Origin: Pythium myriotylum
Taxonomy: Eukaryota; Oomycota; Peronosporomycetes; Pythiales; Pythiaceae
Direction of reading: 5' to 3'
Assembly (NCBI GenBank): GCA_023091665.1
Contig: JALJCQ010000026.1
Coordinates: 1,488,001-1,552,000, forward strand
Length of the DNA: 64,000 bases
Shown in pieces: positions 10,232-19,590 of the stretch (its first letter is position 1; the number at the start of each line of letters is the position of its first letter). The notes under the pieces are model-generated. The model was given only the letters and a program-made list of their open reading frames with translations. It had not been told where the DNA came from and ran no database searches. The translations under genes and the position numbers were made by a program.

Positions 10232-11689
10232 TTACGGACACTTCTTGTGGATGAGCGCGGCGCCGTGCTCGGCGTACTCGGCCTTGGACATCCACATCTC
10301 GTGGAACGAGCCGAGCGATGCGAGGATCGAGCCGCCTAGGAAGCTACCGATACGTCGTTCCTGCGCGTGGGCTGCGACGACCTTGACACGTGTGCTGCCG
10401 AAGCCAGGCGTCATCGCGAAGCCCCCAGCGGCCTGACTCATCGTACTCAACGAGACCACGACCTCACGCTCGAGTCGCGTCGGCAAGTTCTCGAACGACG
10501 AGCTGCCGCCTGTGAGCACGATGTTCTGGAACAATTCCTTGCGCAGCTCGGCCTCGGTGGTCATGGCGCCGACTTCGCAGACGAGATCGGGTAGTGCGAG
10601 TCCTCGTTTCACGCCAAACTTGGCCGCGGCGTCGCCTTCAAACTCGCCGACAATCTCCATCGGCGCCGGCTCGCCGTTCTCAGACGGCGGCAGCGGTGGC
10701 GTAAAGAACTGCTCGCCGACGCTGAAGCGCTCGGTGCCGAGCTGCACGATCGTCTTGTCGGGCAGTTCGTATCCGATCTTGGGCAGCTGGGCGTTCTGGG
10801 CCTCGTCGAAGGGCCCATCGGCGACGCGACACAGTCCGCTTTCCTTGGCCTCGGTCGCGAGCGACCAGTAGAAGCGGTTCGCCGGTGTCGTCGGCTGCTG
10901 TGTGATGTTGACGAGCTGCGGCTCGAGCTTGGCACGCAGGTACGAGTCGAGATCGAAGCCGCCGTAGACCTGGACCTGAGACTTTGGGTACGCGAACGCG
11001 TAGCCTTCATGGACGCTCGTGATGCTCGTATAAGTCGCGCCCATCTCGACCACAAGACCGCTCGTGCGCGCGTTTGCATAGCAAGTCAGTACCGAGCTCT
11101 TGGCGCAGAAAAGCGCCGGCAGATCCATCGACTCCATGAGCACTTCGACCTGTCGTTCGCGCGCTTTAAAGTCTCGCTTCTTGCCGCCCGTGGACGCGGC
11201 CGCGGCCGCGGTCGCGTCTTTCTCGTCGCCGGGCTTCTTTTTCTCGATCGAAATCGCGGTCGGGTCGTGCACGAACTCGTCTGGGATCGCGAACGGGCGC
11301 TCCACGAGCAGCAGCGGGTGGTCGCTCAGGCGCGTCTGGAGCCGCGAGCCGGCCGCGTCGAAGAGCCACTGCGCGACCGCCTCGTAGTCGGTCTCCATCT
11401 GCGCGGCGCGGCGCGAGTCGTGCTGGTGCTCGGGCGCGAGCGGCGACTCGTAGACGCGCGGAAAGTCCTCGCCGGCAAAGCCGAACTTGCATTTCGCCGT
11501 GCCAAACTCGAAGACGAGCGCGTCGAGGTCGTTGGCCTCGGCCATGGCGTTCGCCAGCGACGCGCCCGAGCCGTGGCCGGCAGACGAGGCGCCGGCGCCT
11601 CCGCTGGCGCTGCCGCCGCCGCCGCCGGCGCCCGCCGACGACGAGTTGGCGCCCGCGAGCCCCGAGTACGTCGAGCCGCCGGCGAACAT
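10232..11689 (-). CDS. Actin-related protein, Arp4/BAF53-like, 485 aa
   Basis: The actin fold is recognisable from 'ALVFEFGTAKCKFGFAGED' (phosphate-1-like loop) through 'GLVVEMGATYTSITSVHEGY' (phosphate-2 region) to 'FQNIVLTGGSSSFENLPTR' (adenosine-motif region). The C-terminus ends in KKCP after 'MWMSKAEYAEHGAALIH'. That ending matches the hallmark of Arp4/BAF53 proteins, which finish in KCP and serve in SWI/SNF, INO80, SWR1 and NuA4 chromatin complexes. The most likely start is the ATG at 11689 (MFAGGS...); the frame also has an ATG at 11767, which would add 26 residues. A Ser/Gly/Ala-rich insert (about 14-40) precedes the actin core and an Ala-rich Lys insert sits in the middle; both look lineage-specific. 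Its 3' end converges on the antiporter gene 121 bp away. Confidence 0.85.
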   Translation of the reverse strand: MFAGGSTYSGLAGANSSSAGAGGGGGSASGGAGASSAGHGSGASLANAMAEANDLDALVFEFGTAKCKFGFAGEDFPRVYESPLAPEHQHDSRRAAQMETDYEAVAQWLFDAAGSRLQTRLSDHPLLLVERPFAIPDEFVHDPTAISIEKKKPGDEKDATAAAAASTGGKKRDFKARERQVEVLMESMDLPALFCAKSSVLTCYANARTSGLVVEMGATYTSITSVHEGYAFAYPKSQVQVYGGFDLDSYLRAKLEPQLVNITQQPTTPANRFYWSLATEAKESGLCRVADGPFDEAQNAQLPKIGYELPDKTIVQLGTERFSVGEQFFTPPLPPSENGEPAPMEIVGEFEGDAAAKFGVKRGLALPDLVCEVGAMTTEAELRKELFQNIVLTGGSSSFENLPTRLEREVVVSLSTMSQAAGGFAMTPGFGSTRVKVVAAHAQERRIGSFLGGSILASLGSFHEMWMSKAEYAEHGAALIHKKCP

Positions 11690-12071
11690 GGCGTCGGATC
11701 CGATAGTTATGGGTGGACGGGTTATGGAGCTCTTGGTGACGGGACTCGGGTTATTTGGAGGGTACATGGACCCGGGTTACGGTACGCGTACCTTGTGTGT
11801 ACGGAGGTTAGTTATGGAGGCGTTAAATACGGAAACGGCAACTTGAAGCGAATCGAGACAGGGATCCGCCGACGTGAGACCGCCGACTCGCAGAAGGGAG
11901 GGAAGGAGCGACTGGGGCTGTGTGTGCTGTTGTTAGAATGGAGATGGGTCCCCACGTTGGCCTCGGTGGGACCTGGCGAGGGGCTATCTCGCCAACGGGA
12001 GGATCTCGGGGTCTCTTGGGGTGGGGGGTCTAAGTTTGGAGGCATTTTGGAGATTTCCTCGACAGGCAGCG
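11690..12071. other. Intergenic region
   Basis: This is the divergent promoter region between the Arp4-like gene and the first Pmp3 gene. It contains G/T-rich sequence with repeated GGTTA/GGGTTA-like words (about 11705-11820) and no convincing reading frame. Confidence 0.45.
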
Positions 12072-12325
12072 ATGGCGATCACGTGCGGCGACATCCCGCG
12101 ACTCATCTGCTCGATCCTGCTGCCGCCGCTGGGCGTGTTCTTCCAAGTGGGCTGCACGCGGGACCTCGCCATCAACATCCTGCTCACGCTCCTCGGGTAC
12201 GAGCGACTTTTTGTCAAGACTTGCAGTTTCATTGAAAGGAAACACCCCGAACTAATCGCGCTTGGCATCATCACAGATACATCCCCGGCATCATCCACGC
12301 TGTCTACATTCTCGTCGTCGAGTAG
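12072..12325 (+). CDS. Pmp3/UPF0057 proteolipid, 57 aa, two exons
   Basis: Exon 1 is 12072-12196 and exon 2 is 12277-12325, with an 80-nt GT..AG intron that splits a glycine codon after its second base. The spliced product is 57 residues, starting MAITCGDIPRLICSILLPPL and ending YIPGIIHAVYILVVE. This is the whole Pmp3 (plasma-membrane proteolipid 3, also RCI2/UPF0057) domain: two hydrophobic helices joined by a short polar loop (QVGCTRDLA). Family members modulate plasma-membrane potential and help survival under salt and cold stress in yeast and plants. Length and ends agree exactly with the copies at 39565, 40346 and 50105, which also share the intron site. The short 3' exon is invisible to simple ORF finding. 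Confidence 0.93.
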
Positions 12326-12847
12326 ATTCCGGCCATCAACATTTTTAAAAAATCTTCGAGAGAAGCTCAGCCGAAGCGACTGAAGCAACGGCGTGCAACT
12401 TCACCCAGACATCCAACAAGACCCTTTTTTTTTTTTCTCACGGCCATGGGAGCTCGTCTCGTTCGTGAGCCTTCCCTCGGTCTTTGCTGTTAACTGCTCC
12501 CATTCTCCATTTCGCCCTGGCCAAAAGATTGTTTTTTTCTCAGTAGTCTTCTAAAACTTTTCTGGTTCTTTCTTTGCGAAACCTGATTATGCTAGCAGCC
12601 GGTTGCAAAAGACGTCCTACTCGTCGACAGCCTCCGACACTATCCATCAACCATGTCACCGTTATTTGGGATTTCAGCCCAGAACTCAGCGGGTCATAAA
12701 CGTGCGATTATGACCTCGTGAGCAGCTCCGCTCCTGAACGTTCGGCCGTGTTCCTCTTCTCGCCATCCTATCGGCGACAAGTCGAGCATAACCTCGCTTC
12801 CTCCACCACCACGTTTGCTCAGAGACTTGTAGCCATCGCCAGTCGCC
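12326..12847. other. Intergenic region
   Basis: This holds the 3' flank of the Pmp3 gene, with T-rich tracts at about 12423-12440 and 12530-12570, and the promoter region of the DUF1295 gene. No gene is seen. Confidence 0.45.
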
Positions 12848-12863
12848 GCTCATTCCCACTCTT
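12848..12863 (+). promoter_or_regulatory. Oomycete-type core promoter match
   Basis: The sequence GCTCATTCCCACTCTT matches about 13 of 16 positions of the oomycete Inr+FPR consensus by my count. It lies 23 nt before the ATG at 12887, which implies a very short 5' leader. Confidence 0.5.
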
Positions 12864-12886
12864 CTCGTGGCCCCCACAAGCTCCCG

Positions 12887-13846
12887 ATGGCGACGACCGC
12901 GACGATGGACGGCGAGTGGCTGCTGCTGCTCTGCCTGGCGGCGACCACGGCGCTCCAGTGCAGCTTCTTCGCGGTCGCGTTCTTGTGCCAGTTCGACAAG
13001 GTCACGGACCTCGCCGGCACGCTCAACTTCCTGCTGCTCGCTGTGCTGAGCCTCGTGGTGCAGAATGTGTACACGACTCGCGCGGTCGTTGTCACGATCG
13101 TCGTGGCGATCTGGGCCGTGCGCCTCGGCGCGCATCTCTTGACGCGCGTGCTCAAGCGCGGCAAGGACGAGCGCTTCGACGAGATGCGCAGCAACTGCCT
13201 CGCGTTCTTCGGCTTCTGGGTCTTCCAGATCATCTGGGTCTTTGTGGTCTCGCTGCCCGTGATTCTTGTCAATTCCGTCGACAAAGTCGACACACCAAAG
13301 TTTGGCGAAGCGCGAGATATCGTCGGGCTCGTGGTCTGGGCGATCGGCTTCCTGACCGAGTGGGCGGCCGACGCGTCCAAGGAAGCGTTCTACGAGAACC
13401 CAAGCAACAAGGGCAAGCTGCTCTGCACGGGCGTGTGGCGGTACTCTCGCCACCCGAACTACTTTGGCGAGATCATGTGCTGGGTCGGCATTGTGATCCT
13501 CTCGTCGCCCAGCTTCGACGCCGACGGGTACACGTGGTACTACGTGAGCGTGGCCAGCCCGATCCTCACATTCCTGCTGCTCATGTTCCTCTCGGGAGTG
13601 CCCATGGCCGAGGACCGATACGACCAACGCTTCGGCGGCGAGGCCTTCTACCTCGACTACAAGCGAAGCACGAGTCCGCTCATCCCGTTCCCGCCCGAGC
13701 TCTACCGTGACCTGCCTCTGGTTATCAAATCCTTGCTCTTCCTGGAGCTGCCAATGTACTCGAGAAAGCTGCTCGCGATCCAGACCGGATCGACGACGAC
13801 GACAGCCACGGCGAGCGACAACGCCGTCTACCAGGCCATCCCATAA
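12887..13846 (+). CDS. DUF1295 / steroid 5-alpha-reductase-like membrane enzyme, 319 aa
   Basis: The polytopic protein has hydrophobic segments at about 10-35, 45-70, 75-95 (VVTIVVAIWAVRLGAHLLTR), 115-140 (FGFWVFQIIWVFVVSLPVIL), 150-170 and 205-245. The signature 'LCTGVWRYSRHPNYFGEIM' (about 183-202) is the C-terminal motif of the DUF1295/steroid oxidoreductase group, which is related to 3-oxo-5-alpha-steroid 4-dehydrogenases and isoprenylcysteine methyltransferase-like folds. Characterised relatives reduce enone lipids or sterols using NAD(P)H at the ER. The substrate here cannot be told. The ATG at 12887 follows a core-promoter match. Many oomycetes have incomplete sterol synthesis, so a different lipid substrate is possible. 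Thr/Ala-rich residues form the C-terminal tail. Confidence 0.85.
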   Translation: MATTATMDGEWLLLLCLAATTALQCSFFAVAFLCQFDKVTDLAGTLNFLLLAVLSLVVQNVYTTRAVVVTIVVAIWAVRLGAHLLTRVLKRGKDERFDEMRSNCLAFFGFWVFQIIWVFVVSLPVILVNSVDKVDTPKFGEARDIVGLVVWAIGFLTEWAADASKEAFYENPSNKGKLLCTGVWRYSRHPNYFGEIMCWVGIVILSSPSFDADGYTWYYVSVASPILTFLLLMFLSGVPMAEDRYDQRFGGEAFYLDYKRSTSPLIPFPPELYRDLPLVIKSLLFLELPMYSRKLLAIQTGSTTTTATASDNAVYQAIP

Positions 13847-13947
13847 AGTAAGCTGGATCCTAGACCCGCAATCAGTCCCACACTTCCCGAAAGCATTTTT
13901 TGTTTGCGGTCGTATTCTGTCGTCAATGTGGAAAGACTTGCAGCTGC

Positions 13948-13973
13948 AGAGAGAGAGAGAGAGAGAGAGAGAG
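13948..13973. repeat. (GA)n microsatellite
   Basis: About 13 consecutive GA units are visible directly in the sequence, 3' of the DUF1295 gene. Confidence 0.95.
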
Positions 13974-14325
13974 GAAGGGAGAGCTCATCGTCCACGGTCC
14001 CACTCGTCAGGAAGTTCTGGTCGCGTAACTCTGGACACAACCACTACAACTGAACGACAGTGATAGAAGAGAACATTTCGGCATCTTGCTGGTCGTGTTG
14101 ACGCAGAGCGACATCTCAACTCCGGACTGTTCTTGCAAGCAGGAAGAAACAGAACTCAGGGCTGCCGGTCGTCAACACGTTGAAAACAGATTCGTTCATC
14201 ACCATACTTTTTCCTAATAAACTATTTTGTGGCGGGTACGCGCCGAGCTGCTCGCCCTTCAACTGGACGTGCATGGATCGCGTGGGGGGAATGCGTGGGT
14301 ACCGGGGATATCTATGCCGGTGGGA

Positions 14326-14344
14326 GGGGGGGGGGGGGGGGGGG
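14326..14344. repeat. G19 homopolymer
   Basis: An uninterrupted run of 19 G. It is a likely site of sequencing-length error and of G-quadruplex potential. It lies 21 bp past the stop of the START-FYVE gene. Confidence 0.95.
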
Positions 14345-14364
14345 TCTTGAGTTAACTGGGAAAA

Positions 14365-16455
14365 CTAGTCGAGTTCATCGATACTAAAACACTGCTCGTC
14401 CCGAGTGCCCGGGTGCCGTCCTTGGTTCATGGGCACTCGCACGTACTCGTTGCGATCTGGATCATACACGAGCCTTGTTTGCAGGATAGGATCTTCGCTC
14501 GGTCGAACTGGAGGAACTTCCGGGACGCTGTTGTTCATATTGTGGACACTCGGCCCAGTCCCGGCCTCTCGTTCGGCACGGTTCTTGGCCATCGTCTCCA
14601 TGAACTGCATGTACAGATTCCGCATCTCCTCGTCGCTTTGAGCCTTTGGAGCCGGCCGCCGCGAGCGCCGCGACTTGGACGTACTGCTAGCGTTCGACGA
14701 GGTCGTCGAGGACGTATTGGAGTACTTGCGGGCTGGCCCCGAGTGCACGGATGAAGGAGCTGGTGGATACCTCGAGGCCGAGATCGAGGCGTTCAGCCTC
14801 GCTGCATTGGTTTTCCAGTTGATCCCTCCTCCGCTGTAGCTGTTGCCAGGCACGAAATTGGGGTCCACGTAGTCGTCCGAGTTGGCTTGTGTCTGCATGT
14901 CTTCCAGCGACGAGCTGCGCTTCAAGAAGGGCATCGAAAAGATGGACTTGCGTGCGGCGCTTGCGGCACCCATCATCGACTTGGAGAACGAGTTTTCGCT
15001 GCGCGGTTTGGCCTGCGGTTTGACCTGCGAGTCGGCGCGTTTCTTGTTGAGCCGTCCGGAGAGCCGCGCGAGTTCTTCGGCGTTCCACACGAGCCCGACG
15101 GCGTTGTTTTCGTTAATGGTCCAGAGCTGCGTGAGCTCGGCGAGCGCTTCTCGGTCTTTTTCGTGGAGACGGTGTTCCTGGTCCGAGCGCACGCTGTCGG
15201 CGTTCGAGGCCTGGCTCGTCGGGCTGTAAAAGTGCGGGCTGTCTTCGACTTCCTTTTCGGCCCAGTCGTTGCGACGCGGCGGCCCCACGACGACCTGGCC
15301 GACGCATTCTCGGCAGAACCACTCTTTCTTGGGTCGCCGCGAGCGCATGCTGAGTCGGAACACTTTGCAGCTCAGTCGACACCGTCGACAGACGCGGTGC
15401 TGGCAGCCGACGCAGAGCTGGAGGCCTTTCTCGGACGACGAGAAGAGCCCCGGCGAGGACAAGCAGATCGTGCAGTGGCGGCCTTCGACGGTCGGCGTGC
15501 TCACGTTCTGCAGCATGAGCATCGAGAAGCGCTTGGCGTGCGCGCACTCGAGCACGTTGCCGACGCTGAGCATGATGTCGGAGACGACATAGTCCATAAT
15601 CGAGGTCGGCATGGCCGAGGCCGGGTCGTAGTCGCCGAGAATGAAGCAGCCGACCCAGTTGTCGTTGACTTCTCGGTAGAGGTAGCACATAGAGAGGTAG
15701 GCGCGGCGCAGCTTGGAGCGGTTCGCGGGCCACTCGGGCAGGTCGATGGACTGGAGCGTGTGGTAGGCAAAGTAGTTGCCCTCGGTGTCGACGATGCGGC
15801 CCATGCGCTCGTAGACGAGCACGTCGCGGTCGTGCGTGAGCTGTCCGCCGGGACACTGCATGGCGAACCACTTGATGCCCGAGAAGATGATGGGCGAGCG
15901 GATCGAGTTCTTCTCAAAGACGTGGACCATGGCGCCGTCGATGAACTTGTCGCTCAGGATGGACTTGACGATGCGCATGGTCTCGGTCGTGTCGCAGTAG
16001 ACGCCGAGCATCGTGTCGTTGAGCGTGCCGGGCAGAAAGCCGCTGCCCATCATGAGCGACGAGCGCGAGTGCGCGCCGCGGTCGGCGAGCGGCGGCTGCA
16101 GCGGCGGCACGGGCGTGCGGTGGCGGTAGACGCTCAGCGCGTCCTTCTGGCGCACGAGCTTCCAGCGGTGGTCCATGGAGGACGCGGCCGTGTGGAACGC
16201 GTGGTGCTCCTCGAGCGCGCGCTGGATGAGGTCGTCGCAGATGGTCTCGAACTGCGCGCGCCGCGCCTCGTCGAAGCGGATGCCCGGCAGCCCGTCGGGC
16301 CCCATGGCGAAACCGTCGTCGACGGCGCCGTCGCCGTGGATGCTCATGGGCGGCAGCGAGCGGAGTGGCGTGGCGGCGGGCGTGTTGGCGAGAGAAGCAT
16401 TCAAGGGCCCCTCGGCCGACGTCGCCCCCCCAGCAAGCGGGCAGACGGGGCGCAA
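14365..16455 (-). CDS. START-domain protein with FYVE-related zinc finger, 696 aa
   Basis: Residues about 80-310 look like the START-like lipid-binding fold seen in many oomycete proteins: 'WKLVRQKDALSVYRHRTP', 'MRIVKSILSDKFIDGAMVH', 'LQSIDLPEWP' and 'NWVGCFILGDYDPASAMP'. A Cys-rich finger follows (about 325-385), with CTIC, CVGC, CRRC and 'EWFCREC' pairs spaced as in FYVE/RING-type zinc fingers, though without the canonical FYVE R(R/K)HHCR core. The C-terminal part (about 400-696) is low-complexity Ser/Lys/Arg-rich. I remember START-FYVE combinations as strongly expanded in oomycetes; a role in membrane lipid sensing or trafficking is an inference. ATG 16455 is the first in frame; ATG 16347 (MSIHGDG) is an alternative that would remove 36 residues. 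A stop lies just before a G-rich tract. Confidence 0.8.
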   Translation of the reverse strand: MRPVCPLAGGATSAEGPLNASLANTPAATPLRSLPPMSIHGDGAVDDGFAMGPDGLPGIRFDEARRAQFETICDDLIQRALEEHHAFHTAASSMDHRWKLVRQKDALSVYRHRTPVPPLQPPLADRGAHSRSSLMMGSGFLPGTLNDTMLGVYCDTTETMRIVKSILSDKFIDGAMVHVFEKNSIRSPIIFSGIKWFAMQCPGGQLTHDRDVLVYERMGRIVDTEGNYFAYHTLQSIDLPEWPANRSKLRRAYLSMCYLYREVNDNWVGCFILGDYDPASAMPTSIMDYVVSDIMLSVGNVLECAHAKRFSMLMLQNVSTPTVEGRHCTICLSSPGLFSSSEKGLQLCVGCQHRVCRRCRLSCKVFRLSMRSRRPKKEWFCRECVGQVVVGPPRRNDWAEKEVEDSPHFYSPTSQASNADSVRSDQEHRLHEKDREALAELTQLWTINENNAVGLVWNAEELARLSGRLNKKRADSQVKPQAKPRSENSFSKSMMGAASAARKSIFSMPFLKRSSSLEDMQTQANSDDYVDPNFVPGNSYSGGGINWKTNAARLNASISASRYPPAPSSVHSGPARKYSNTSSTTSSNASSTSKSRRSRRPAPKAQSDEEMRNLYMQFMETMAKNRAEREAGTGPSVHNMNNSVPEVPPVRPSEDPILQTRLVYDPDRNEYVRVPMNQGRHPGTRDEQCFSIDELD

Positions 16456-17744
16456 TGAGATTTGGAGTCGGGGGTATTACGGTTGTAGACAGGAGATCGA
16501 AGATGAGAGGTTCAAAACGACAGGAAGTGGACAAGGGGAGGAGAAGGGGTCGAGAGGGATGCGGTTTGGAGAGGTTGCGGACAGGAGTGCCACGCGGGGC
16601 GGCGCGACGCGACGACGAGAGAGCCCACGCCAGCTGAACCGGCTGCGGGCTGGCGGCGCGAGGGCGGGCGACGTCACCGACTTGATCTGGGCTCCGCACG
16701 CGAGTCCGAGTCATCACGGGCGATGACTGAGGCGCGAGCGCTGCTGGACGAGTAGTAATATTAGAAGTAATATCGTCAGTGAACAGGCCGGACGGACGTG
16801 GGGATCGGACCGACGGACGTGGGACGGATCTCACGGATGGGACGCAAGGTGCAGGGGTCCACAGAACACGGAGGCATCAGCATTCCGCGGCCGTTGGTAG
16901 AGGGCGTGAGAAGGGAGGGGGTACAGGGTTACGAGGTTACATCGCCCCAAAAAAAAAATGTGACGTGTCCCAGAGTCACAAATGGGTGGGGCGCTCCAGA
17001 CGTTGGGCTGTTTGCAACAGCACGTGGCGGTTTGTAACATGGCGCCATCACTCCTTCCTTGAAGGCAGACCATCACTCGCAAAGGAGGGCGCTGGCTTCT
17101 GATGGGAAGTTCTTGTGGCTTGGGGCAGCGTGCACTTTCGCAGAAACCTTGCAAACGTGATAGTGTTGCTCAACGTGATGACGTAGACAATCCATTCGCG
17201 AATATTCTCGAACCGATCTCTCGTCTTGTGGGATCGAATGAACCTTTCAAACCACATGTCCAGGGGGGAAACGCTTTAGGAGGGTTAGGGGAACACTCGG
17301 CGTTGGAGGAGTCAGCGGACACTCGAGCGTACGGTATGCGACCTGAACGAGGAAGAGGAAGCAAAGGGGGTCGGGGGTGGGGGGGGGGGGGATAGAAACC
17401 CCACCATGTCACCTTTGCTTCCTGAAACCCACCCTTTGGACATCCGGTTGGCGGTCGTCCCCTACCCCTTCCGTCGGGTCGCCGCCGTTTCGCACGGTGG
17501 ACTGTGGGGGACGGTGGCGTCCCCCCGTCCCAAGGGTGCGAAGCCCTCCCTCCCCCCCCCCCCCCCCTCCAAAAGCGGTTCGGGGAGAAAAGAGAGGAAG
17601 AGACCGACACAACAAAGAAGCCCAAAAGCCAGAAGCGGGGCCACCGACGCCCCGTCAGTTTTCGTTTCTCTGGGTGGGGCTCGTCCGCGCGCTCGCCGTC
17701 GCTCGATCTCTTCCTTCCCTCTCTTCATCTCTCTCGTCACCATC
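16456..17744. other. Long intergenic region with G and C homopolymers
   Basis: Nearly 1.3 kb separates divergent genes. It contains G13 at 17379-17391 and C16 at 17552-17567, opposite-strand homopolymers about 160 bp apart, and pyrimidine-rich sequence close to the AN1 gene. The frame of the AN1 gene stays open upstream to 17406, but the homologous protein begins at 17745. No other gene is supported. Confidence 0.5.
17379..17567. repeat. G13 and C16 homopolymers
   Basis: G13 occupies 17379-17391 and C16 occupies 17552-17567. Being complementary, they could pair as arms of a large imperfect hairpin, and both are error-prone in sequencing. Confidence 0.85.
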
Positions 17745-18251
17745 ATGCAGCAGGAGCAGGAAAGCGCGCAGCTCTGTCTCGCCGGCTGCGGCTTCTTCGG
17801 CAGCGCCGTGAGCGGCGGCATGTGCTCGGTCTGCTACAAGAAGCAGCTCTCGAAGCGCCAGGTCGACAGCGAGACCAAGGTCGAAGCGCCGGCGCGCGCC
17901 GAGGATGAGGACGCCGCCGTCACGACCACGGACGCGGCGCAGGCGGCGCCCGTGACGGTCGAGGAGGTCGAGAAGAACAATGAAGAAGCCCCGGCGGTCG
18001 CCGTGGCGAGCGAGGCGGCCGCGCCCGCCGAGGACGCGACCCCTGTGCAGAAGAACAAGAAGCGCTGCTGGGAGTGCAAGAAGAAGGTGGGCCTCACGGC
18101 CATCGAGTGTCGCTGCGGCTTTGTCTTTTGCAACAACCACCGGTATGCGGACCAGCACAAGTGCTCGTTTGACTTCAAGGCGGCCGACCGCGCCGAGCTC
18201 GCGCGACGGAACCCTGGCGGCGGCCAGTTTGGCAAGCTCGAGAAGCTTTAA
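17745..18251 (+). CDS. A20/AN1 zinc-finger stress-associated protein, 168 aa
   Basis: From ATG 17745 the protein opens with an A20-type zinc finger (residues about 10-34, pattern C-x3-C-x11-C-x2-C, 'LCLAGCGFFGSAVSGGMCSVC'-like). An acidic, Ala/Val-rich linker follows (about 45-103), then an AN1 finger (about 108-147) with the Cys/His ligands of 'RCWECKKKVGLTAIECRCGF', 'CNNH' and 'HKCSFDF'. The protein ends GGGQFGKLEKL, close to the 'KI' ending typical of plant stress-associated proteins. A20 domains bind ubiquitin; such proteins modulate stress responses, often as ubiquitin-chain receptors or E3-like factors. The complete two-finger order and usual length of 150-180 residues make this a confident call. 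The start is set by homology; the longer upstream frame is low-complexity and atypical. Confidence 0.92.
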   Translation: MQQEQESAQLCLAGCGFFGSAVSGGMCSVCYKKQLSKRQVDSETKVEAPARAEDEDAAVTTTDAAQAAPVTVEEVEKNNEEAPAVAVASEAAAPAEDATPVQKNKKRCWECKKKVGLTAIECRCGFVFCNNHRYADQHKCSFDFKAADRAELARRNPGGGQFGKLEKL

Positions 18252-19562
18252 CCCAGTTCAACGCTCAAGCCTTTGGGGGCGCGTCTCCACCGCTGCGTCT
18301 TGGGACATTCCCGAGCAGGAAAGGCAAAGTGCTTGCCGCCTCTCGCGGACCCGAGTCGGCGCTGGTCTCGCCTCGCGCTCATGCGTATAGAAGCCGCGGA
18401 TTCCGCGTCTTTCTCCCACGGGCGTCGTGTCTTCCCCTCCCCACCCATTGACCCGATTCGACTCGAGTGCTTTTGCCGCGGCACTCTCCCCCCTTATATC
18501 TCGCGTAGATTCCATTCCGATTTGTTTAAGCGAAGAAAATCACAGAAAAAACAGAGCCTAAAGATCCCATGACGAAGGAGACTTTCGCCGTCGCGTACCG
18601 TCGGCCGCCGCACGAAGCGACGCATTTTCCTCGTCGAGTCAGTTGGCGGATCTTCCACATTCCGACCAGGATCCCAGTCCGCGAGAGTTCAGAGTCGATC
18701 TTCCCACCTGCCGACCAGTTGCGAGGCGCTCGTCGTAGACACGACGAAGAGCTCCGCGTCGCCTCTCTCTCTCTCTCTCCCGCGGACAATCTTCCTCCCA
18801 TGAGATGCCATTTCGCCCCTCGAGCATCATAATGGAGGCGACTCGCGGAGGTGTCGCAGGAGCTGGTTTATGACATGTCACTGTAACGAGGGGCTGAGAA
18901 AACCTCGCAAACTTGATGGCCAGTTGGACACTTTTGTACGAATCAACCCATGTGGCCTTCTTCATGACCCACGAGCCACTCGCCTGCTGGATCCTTGAAC
19001 TCTTTTTCTCCTTTTGACTCAGATCGCCACCACCATCCACCCACCCACCCACGCTCGCTCGCTTCTGATGGTTTTGTGTCTCCACTGCTTTCACGGTCTA
19101 ATATCTGGAGATGGTAGTGTTTGGTCTGGAGCTGGGTTTTCGGGAGGTGGATGAGTCGCGTGAGCTGCACGCGACTCCACTCTTCACGGTGAAGAGGGGA
19201 GACCCGCAGGCGCCGCCGCCTTCCCGTGCGTTGTCCCACTCGCGCTTTCGAATCGCTTTCCCGTTTCCGTTTCGTTTCCCGATGTCCTTTACAGTTCCAT
19301 GCCAGGAAGACAACGAAGGTGTGTGGGACGTTAGAATCTGGGGGGTCTTACAGTACCAGTACGGTAATGCATGTATTGCACTTGCAGTACATGTTCTCAG
19401 CGAGGCTTGGTTGGCACGATGGCGAGCCCTTCCTGCTTGGCCGGAACCTCTGAGATCTGGTGCGGCTATCCCTCGGTCTCTTCGAAAAAAAAGATGGGCG
19501 AGACCCCGGAACAGAAGCCTCCACTGGATGGCCCTGTGACGTGAAGATTTCTTCGCGAGCAG
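18252..19562. other. Long intergenic region
   Basis: About 1.3 kb lies between the AN1 gene and the SPX gene (same strand). Short CT repeats occur at 18760-18782 and CCACCCA repeats at 19029-19050. No frame shows homology or sustained codon bias, so no gene is called. Confidence 0.45.
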
Positions 19563-19578
19563 GCTCATTCGTCAAAGT
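19563..19578 (+). promoter_or_regulatory. Oomycete-type core promoter match for the SPX gene
   Basis: GCTCATTCGTCAAAGT matches about 13 of 16 positions of the Inr+FPR consensus. It ends 12 nt before the SPX ATG, so the predicted leader is only about 20-25 nt. Confidence 0.5.
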
Positions 19579-19590
19579 CATCCACGCGAG

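Larger units (their letters stand above)
13847..14364. other. Intergenic region with GA and G tracts
   Basis: This spacer lies between convergent genes. It carries a (GA)n microsatellite at 13948-13973 and a 19-nt G run at 14326-14344. No gene is seen. Confidence 0.6.

Noticed and set aside
17406..17744. A longer N-terminus of the AN1 protein
   Set aside because: The upstream frame includes the C16 tract and has no similarity; the A20 domain begins a few residues after the ATG at 17745, as in the family.
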